Assembly (NCBI GenBank): GCA_028565635.1
Contig: JAOXYB010025724.1
Coordinates: 1 to 15,918, forward strand
Length of the DNA stretch: 15,918 nt
Reading direction: 5' to 3'
Origin: Phoronis ovalis
Taxonomy: Eukaryota > Phoronida > Phoronidae
A program made the translations under genes and the position numbers. Below, piece after piece: positions 9,784 to 15,918 of the stretch; position 1 is the stretch's first letter, and every line of letters begins with the position of its first letter. The notes under the pieces are model-generated. The model was not told the DNA's origin. It saw only the letters and a program-made list of their open reading frames with translations, and searched no databases.

Positions 9784-10343
9784 ATGTGTTATTTCCGAGA
9801 AACTGGACTTCTTAGAACCAGTTTGTGATCGATTAAAGTATAATAGTTCACCGGCATGCTTACATTAGAACCCGAAATTCAAAGTAGAACAGAAGACCGA
9901 ATAAAATCACTTTAATTTGGTGAGTGTTATGCTTTAGTTATTAGCAACAATAATTAATACTCTATGATGTCTTGAGAATAAAGTTGCTTTCAACGTGCTT
10001 GAGATCACTGCGATTCTATGTTGCAATGACACCCTGGTCACTGATTATTACACGGTTCCTTTAGTCATTCATGCCTTGGTTTTCACCAACGAATAATTTA
10101 TTTTACGGAGTCATTTATTTGGTTCATGTTTTAAATGATTACTAGTCTATATTTCAGTGGGATTACCTACGACTGTTACACATGCACTAGACATAAACTG
10201 TTATTGTTTCGGTACTGTTAGAATGCAAGTCAATAATGAAGGCGATTGATGCCCATGCAGTGGCATTCAATGCACATTTATTTTTACTGTTAATCTAAAT
10301 TCGACGAAATATGTTTTCTTAGAAGAGAATCATTGTACAAACC

Positions 10344-10355
10344 GAAAGTGAAACT
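10344..10355 (+). promoter_or_regulatory. Perfect ISRE
   Basis: GAAAGTGAAACT matches the ISRE consensus GAAANNGAAACT at every defined base and contains the IRF element GAAAGTGAAA. It lies about 240 bases before the candidate first exon of the plus-strand gene and about 730 bases before the GTPase ATG, so it could serve both divergent genes. Confidence 0.6.
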
Positions 10356-10595
10356 AGGTTTTTCAAAACGGCTCAAATTTCAATTCTTAATTTATAAATA
10401 ATCTTTACCACCTTTACTATTCCTGCATTAAATTTGTATATGATAACTCTAAAAGTGTAGTGACTAAAACAGGTTTCTAAAATATAAATTACTTATAATT
10501 TGGTCTCGTTGTGCTGCCGTTCAATTGGCCATTTATTAGATATTATATTTTTTTTTTGCTAGATTGCGTGTCATCGGTAACCGTTAGGAGTTTCA

Positions 10596-10604
10596 ATGGA
10601 TCAC
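10596..10604 (+). other. Candidate first coding exon (MDH)
   Basis: ATG GAT CAC is followed by a good donor, GTAAGC, and leaves phase 0, as the exon starting at 11060 requires. That exon has no usable Met near its start and an in-frame TAG just upstream in the intron, so it is not initial. Three codons is very short, though the divergent GTPase gene also starts with a tiny seven-codon exon. Another start exon, or a longer upstream exon in a different place, remains possible. Confidence 0.4.
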
Positions 10605-13600
10605 GTAAGCTTACTTTTGATTGCTGACACTGAGTTTGAAATTAATGTTTATATGATGGTAGAAACATATGTATAAGTAGTTAATGCTACATTCTAATAA
10701 TAGTATTCAATAAGGAAAAAGAAAATATTTCCATTTTGCTTAATATATTATTCAATAGAAAACTTTTCCTTGTTCAATAAGGAAAAGCAGCTATTTCCTT
10801 TTTCCCTATTCGACTGAGGGTTCAAGAAAGAAAATAGAATCCTACTTCGATTCTTTAAAACCCCAATTTCTGAGTCGAAAGGAAAAAGGAACTATTTGCT
10901 TTTTCCTCATTCGATTTTCTATGTGAATAAGGAAAAGGGAACATTATTAAATAAGGAAAATGAAAAGAAACTTAACTGTCATGACAAGAAAATATAATTG
11001 CGTATAATTAGGTCATCAGGTGGATGATCAAAATATAAAAAATTGGTTATTTGTTTTAGTTAAAGGCATTTTTACTTCCGTTGACGTATGAATCCAAATA
11101 CTCTGAAAAGCTGGAGAAAATTGAAAGGACTCTGCAAACATTAAAGAAATACGAAATTTCGAAATGGAGCATCCAAGATGCAATATCTAATGACGAGTAT
11201 ATAAATATAGTTGAGGGCTTGGTAACCGAACATGGATTTGACTTGTTTGTCTTCAGCATTCTTAAAAAACAACAACAGCCATTACACTTTCAAATGTACC
11301 TCAAAATGATTAGATGGTTACTAGGTAAGAATATCTAATTGTTTATTTTAGTTAACTCAAAGTTACATGTGCATATAAAATATAATATGTACCGTATATG
11401 ACGGATTTGAATCTCAGTTTAGGAACTCTTATCTTGATTTACTGTATGCTGCATAACTTGTGTTACACTTACTTTTACTAGCTGGGTCTGATAAAACACC
11501 ACCTTAATTTCTAGACTAATTTTACAATTAATTAACAAATGGAGGAAGGCTTGAAAATATTTTGCAGATCAATCATACCTGAAAATAGTGTTTATTGTAT
11601 TTGATGATGAAGAAGGTGGTGGATCACCGTCAGAAAAACACTGCATGACGTTTGAAAAAGAAATCGGAATTGAAAAGGAAAAGAAATATGTTTCCGGTTG
11701 TGACTTTTTGTGGCTATGTACGAATGTTCAAGGATTTTCTGAAAAACATGTTGGTGAAAAGATGAAACAATTTTTAATTAATGACACAGATCAAGGTACA
11801 TCATAAAATGAAACACTACATCTATCTACATGTTCATTTTTTTGATATTTTGTTTTATATTTTTGCTAGTTGATTTGTACATTCGTAGCTAACATACACG
11901 TATATTAGTAAATAAATTAATGTATTATTCACACACTGTTCTTTTTTGGGACTGTTATACTTATTTATCATCTCAGAAACTTGCTTGGTTGTGCGTACTA
12001 TTATACGACGTAAATTATTTGTCACCCAACTGTTTCATGTTATTTTACCGTGAGTTTCATTATAGCTTCCAAAGAACATGATCCCCTATCAGGACATGGG
12101 TTGCAACCACAAAATAAAGGACCTACTGCAGGTGACAATGAAACATATACATATAAACAATATCATGATCATCAAACCCCCGAAAACACAAATATTGGTT
12201 GCACCGCACCTAGTTCAGTAAGTTTAAAATATTTAAGTTACAAAGCAAGCCTAAGTTTACAGATCCTGACATCAACATGTTCCATATTTGACACCCCTGT
12301 TCCTTCTTTAGATGGATTTCCTAAGTTAAAAATTCGCTCTAAAGTAGTTTTGCTTAGGAGAGTTTCTGTCTCTGTTTGTATTATAGTCGATGACTACTTT
12401 TTTACCAAGTACTTTTATATTAATTCTAACCTAACCAGCTAAATTCCTATGCGTTGTTAATTACTGGTCAGCCGATTCATGTAAATTTATTCTATATTAT
12501 ATAGGGACATTACTAGCCCCTATGGAGTATGATAGCCAGCACAGCTAACACAGCTAATCTGTAAATCTGGGCCTTAGCGCTTAAAGGAAAACCACATTTT
12601 TTTTCTTATTTTTTTTATTTCCATAGTCCACAGTATATCTAATATAGTGATATCTACATCTACAAGACAAATAACTCATATGATTAATATTGAACATAAT
12701 TAATGCTCCTGGTGGGATTCGAACCTTTGACACCTGAAATCAGTGAAAAATCTTGCGTGTTTTAACTACTAAGTCACGCAGGCTTGAGATGCAGCCCATT
12801 GATTTTTTAACCCATTTCTCTCGCATCTGTACTAATACTAAAATGCTAACCCTTCCCTAGCAATGACATACCCTTAATACAATTTAGTGAGAAACATGTT
12901 TTTGAGCTGTAACTCAGGTAGCATTTAAGACCGAATCCCCAATTATAATAAGGGTTTCTGTTTGCTAAAATCTGTTTCACTATTTAATGTCACAGATGTT
13001 GGATCCCATATCACGGCAAAAAACTTAAAAAAATATCTAGTTTATCTTTTTAATACTGAAATGAAAACGTCAGACTAACCATTTTAAATTGATGGAAATT
13101 TGAGTTTTCTAATGATAATTTTTTTGTTGAAAAATATTTTTTTAATAATATGTTCACATAGTTAAGCGTACACATACGTGTAAGCGCATCGACGAGATTC
13201 GACAGTGTATTCGATGTGCATATGATTTTAAAACAAAATAAATGTTTAAAATTAAAATGATTTGTAAACAGTTAAAGATTTTTAACACTGATAAAATAGT
13301 AAATAAATATTAAAGACGCCATCCTAAATAATACTCGTGCGATAAGGACAATATTAAAATACCTATTATCATTATTATTTAATTTTCAAGCTTTACATTT
13401 CAAAAACGCACGTTATTCGTAACTGATATCTGTCTTTGGTATCATGAGCTACCGTATCTCTCGCAAGTAACCTCTGAATTGTACGCTTATACACATTTTC
13501 AGTGCTTACGACACTCTGTCCATGTTATAAATTGACCACAATATCGGTTCCTTTTTGTCTTAGCGTAAAAAGTGATTATAAACGTTACGAATTCTTTGTG

Positions 13601-15454
13601 AATTCGGTGGTTTAATGCCTCGCCAACTCGAAATCGTTCCCTTTATTCCTGTTCCCGGCCTCTCCCAAGGTGAGCACGTTAAGTTATAGACGCTATTGTT
13701 TTAATGTTTTTAATAGGTCCACAGACCTTATTCATGGGGTATCAATATTTTAATTTTAGTTAACTTACTTATATAATCCTCCTATTCACATGCTTATTAA
13801 GCTGTTGAGCGATATAGCACAGCACAAGTCCAATGAACAAAAAAGTTGTGGTGCTTTGTCGCATTTAAGAAAATTAAAAGTTCCCAAATTTAGAATGGTT
13901 GTTATGTCGTTTTCACTTTAGTATTAGAAAAGTAAACTAGAGGAGTTGTTTCTCGGTGAGATGGGATCCCACATATGTGACATTAAATAGTTAAGTATAC
14001 TTTAACACATGTTACAAGTAGGAGTTTGTGTTCATACTGTCTCCTATTATACAATTATATATTGGGAATGCTACATGAATCGGGTGTACTGGTGCAAAAT
14101 ATATTGCAAGAGAGATTTGTTTTTCTATTTTATTTTAGCCTTCTTCTGGTTTACTCCGTGTACTTATTGCTAACTTTGACAGTACTGTTGAACTCGCAGT
14201 TGTGGAAAGATTTCTTGATACAGCATCAAAGAAAAACAGACAATACGAATTTAAACACTGTCGTTATGAAGCAAGTATAATGCAAGTAAATGAAGTGGCT
14301 AAAGAATTACAAAAGAAATACGATTTAGCCATTTTTGTTCTCCACGCACATGAATCACGTTTGAGCATCAATGAACCGACAGCTGGAGTTGGCTATTATA
14401 CCTTCTATAAAACCCTACGCGAAATCACTGGTGAGTTCACTGTTCGTAAAGTGGTAAAAAATTAAAGTCTCCTAATCAAATAATTTCAGCAATGTATGTA
14501 TTGCAGCCGATGCTTCTTCTCAGCTGTATCTGAATCTCTATTTGATTTTCAGCAGTGTGACAAAATCCAATTCTTGGTTTGTTTTTTTGGTTAAATAATT
14601 ATTTTTTCAGCATTTATCTCTATTTTATAGGAGATCGTGTGGTTATTGTCTTAGGTGGTGACACATCAACAAACACCGAAGCACTGTCAGAATGGGCTTT
14701 AAGAAAAATATCTACTCAGTTTCCCCAGAAATACATCGATGGAGATAAAGGATTGGTAATATCTTGGAATGACAAACCTAATGCCTGCCATTATCAAACA
14801 TTGTTTAAATTCTTAAGAGTTGACGATTCACTCATTGATAAGCATTTTACTGAAGTCAGAACGTCTGAACGGTATAACCATCAAAGCACCAAGAATTATC
14901 AACATCAAGATCATTCAAACGAACTTGTTCTCCGGGATCCTTCAGTTGCTAATGATACGTGGAGTGGACACGGATCTTCACTTTCATCTACGGGAGCAAC
15001 GCAATCACACAGACAACGACCACCCACAGCAACCAAATCGTATCACAACAGACGCCACAGCTTCAGCGAGCAGACGTGCAAAAGACCAAACAGTTCATCA
15101 TCTTTGCAACCATCGCGGTCATATAATGTCCAAGATTTATGGATATTAAAATGGCAAAAGCGTCTCATCAGTTGTGAAGATCAACTATTAAAGAAGGACC
15201 CAAATTGGCGCGTGCTTGGCGCAATTTATGTGATCAATAATGAATTAACGAACAACAAGACAATAAAAGGCAGTGGTACCGAGGAGCATACTTTTGTACC
15301 GACCGAATGGACACGTAAACTTGCCCAGAAATATATTAATATGAGAAACCAGAAGAAGACTTACCATTGCGACCCTAACAAGTTTTGGCTGATTATCCTT
15401 GAGCGAGGAAAAGAGGAATGCCACACCTTTGCTATACTGGAAGAAATACTGTAG
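10596..15454 (+). CDS. Unrecognised multi-exon protein with caspase-like alpha/beta domain
   Basis: Five exons are supported: 11060-11324, 11568-11795, 12066-12217, 14139-14430 and 14631-15454 (TAG stop), all GT-AG with matching phases (586 codons). A start exon is needed upstream; ATG GAT CAC at 10596-10604 followed by GTAAGC is in phase and gives about 589 residues. Residues 4-91 are helical. Residues 92-167 include KIVFIVFDDEE and CDFLWLCTNVQGF, a possible small alpha/beta unit. A polar linker follows (168-218). Residues 222-326 run LLRVLIANFD, VVERFLD, YEFKHCRY, NEVAKELQKKYDLAIFVLHAHES, TFYKTLREI, DRVVIVLGGD. This strand-helix order and the histidines 287/289 resemble a caspase p20, but GGD replaces the QACRG cysteine motif, so an inactive relative or another Rossmann-like fold is possible. 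A Ser/His-rich linker (390-480) leads to a C-terminal domain (482-589). No family is recognised; the divergent partner is the IFI44-like GTPase. Confidence 0.75.
10706..10965. repeat. Foldback cluster of AAGGAAAA boxes
   Basis: TTCAATAAGGAAAA occurs at 10706-10719 and 10773-10786, with further AAGGAAAA boxes near 10880, 10928 and 10955. CTTTTCCTT (10763-10771) pairs with AAGGAAAAG (10779-10787) across seven bases. A larger inverted match joins CCTTTTTCCCTATTCGACT (about 10797-10815) with AGTCGAAAGGAAAAAGG (about 10873-10889). It looks like a small foldback element in the first intron of the plus-strand gene. GAAA-rich spacing resembles degenerate IRF sites, but no full ISRE is present. Confidence 0.6.
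12596..12785 (-). mobile_element. tRNA-derived SINE
   Basis: The minus strand has a pol III A box, TGACTTAGTAG (12776-12766), and a perfect B box, GGTTCGAATCC (12725-12715), about 41 bases apart, within a tRNA-like 75-base head that ends CACCAGGAG. An unrelated body follows, ending in an A-rich tail (AATAAAAAAAATAAGAAAAAAAA, seen as a T run at 12596-12620 on plus). T-stem pairing is poor, so it is not a working tRNA. It lies in intron 4 of the plus-strand gene, antisense to it. Confidence 0.7.
12979..13991. mobile_element. Non-autonomous DNA transposon with long TIRs
   Basis: ACTATTTAATGTCACA (12979-12994) is a perfect reverse complement of 13976-13991. The inverted similarity continues inward through GGATCCCAT and then through about 140 more imperfect bases (to about 13118 on the left and 13855 on the right), including AATACT and GTGAAAACG/ATGAAAACG blocks. 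Total length is 1013 bases with no transposase frame. It lies in intron 4 of the plus-strand gene. A TA target duplication is possible but cannot be told apart from the symmetrical ends. Confidence 0.75.
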
Positions 15455-15541
15455 CTGTTATATATTGCACCCCCGGGGCACTTGACAGAAAAGTTGGTAG
15501 GGGTGTGCGGCCCAGGTTAAAAAAACCCTGACCCTGTGGTA

Positions 15542-15661
15542 ATTAAAGATCACCAAAAATATACCCTGTCGTAAATGAAAAAGCATGAAAAATATACCCT
15601 GTCGTAAATAACTCTCCTGCGTAAAATTCACTTGTAAATTATATACCCTGTGGTAAATAAA
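15542..15661 (+). terminator. Candidate poly(A) signals of the plus-strand gene
   Basis: ATTAAA at 15542-15547 lies about 90 bases after the stop codon and AATAAA at 15656-15661 about 200 bases after it. Both fall inside the downstream repeat block, so the repeat may supply the 3' end. In AT-rich DNA such hexamers are common, so this is weak. Confidence 0.35.
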
Positions 15662-15840
15662 TATGGAAAAACTGACGAACCTTAATTTTTCATACCTGTC
15701 GTAAATGCGTTTTCAAGAGATACATCCAGTGGTAAATATCCAACAAAAAAGTATACCTTGTGGTAAATAAGGCTGTAAGAAGCGTGAAAAACGTACCCTG
15801 TGGTAAATGTGGAAGCTGAAAAAAGGGGGCCTATTGGGAA

Positions 15841-15872
15841 CACACACACACGTATGCATAATATATATATAT
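15841..15872. repeat. CA and AT dinucleotide runs
   Basis: A (CA)n run at 15841-15851 and an (AT)n run at 15861-15872 sit just before the right boundary of the repeat block. They are simple microsatellites. Confidence 0.8.
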
Positions 15873-15918
15873 GGGTGCAATCCCGGGGGTGTACTGTCAT
15901 TTAAATTCACCATATTAT

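Larger units (their letters stand above)
9611..10595. promoter_or_regulatory. Divergent intergenic region between the two genes
   Basis: About 1 kb separates the minus-strand GTPase start from the first candidate start of the plus-strand gene. It contains a perfect CRE (9721-9728), an ISRE-like site (9772-9783) and a perfect ISRE (10344-10355). No exon of either gene is supported inside it. The layout suggests a shared, inducible promoter region; transcription starts cannot be placed from sequence alone. Confidence 0.55.
15464..15898. repeat. Interspersed repeat block with ACCCTGTGGTAAAT boxes
   Basis: About eight copies of ACCCTG(T)(C/G)GTAAAT lie between 15531 and 15810 (near 15531, 15563, 15595, 15643, 15693, 15724, 15753 and 15793) at irregular 30-50 base spacing. 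The block is bounded by TTGCACCCCCGGGGCACTTGACA at about 15463 (17 of those bases, 15464-15480, form the GC-rich core) and a similar CCCGGGGGTGTACTGTCA at about 15881-15898. It starts about 10 bases after the stop of the plus-strand gene, so it probably forms the 3' UTR. No coding role is seen. Confidence 0.65.

Noticed and set aside
12700-12790. A functional tRNA gene on the minus strand
   Set aside because: A and B boxes are present, but acceptor and T stems do not pair and an A-rich tail follows, so it is a tRNA-derived SINE.
14579-14630. Upstream part of the last open frame (from 14579) as coding
   Set aside because: It precedes the acceptor TATTTTATAG at 14621-14630; splicing there keeps phase with the previous exon and continues GDRVVIVLGGD. 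The leading residues are translated intron.

Overview
This is a eukaryotic (animal) window. It is AT-rich, its genes are split by short and long introns with good splice sites and consistent phases, and its introns and flanks are full of small DNA transposons, a tRNA-derived SINE and simple repeats. An IFI44-like GTPase together with interferon-response-type (ISRE/IRF) sites fits an invertebrate with an IRF-based antiviral response. A lophotrochozoan such as a bivalve mollusc is my best guess, but no sequence feature proves it.

Layout. 1-870 is repeat-rich flank with no supported gene. 873-2981 (minus) is a decayed tandem copy of the neighbouring GTPase gene: remnants of exons 2, 4 and 5 are clear and exon 3 is probable, with stops, frameshifts and a lost donor. 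3733-9610 (minus) is an apparently intact eight-exon gene for a 410-residue IFI44-like GTPase. It has a possible N-myristoylation start, a coiled coil, the GTPase motifs (MTGVGKS, DTRG, THAD, NYT) and a SAM-like C-terminal domain. 9611-10595 is a divergent intergenic region carrying a perfect CRE, an ISRE-like site and a perfect ISRE. About 10596-15454 (plus) is a second multi-exon gene of roughly 589 residues that I cannot assign to a family. It holds an alpha/beta domain whose strand-helix order resembles a caspase p20 unit without the catalytic cysteine. 15464-15898 is a repeat block starting just after its stop codon.

The two intact genes are head to head around IRF-type elements, so they look like a co-induced innate-immunity pair: a dynamin/septin-superfamily GTPase and an unknown scaffold or pseudo-enzyme. 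The decayed copy beside them indicates local tandem duplication. All exon models were built by hand from reading frame, splice consensus and phase. The first exon of the plus-strand gene is the weakest part.
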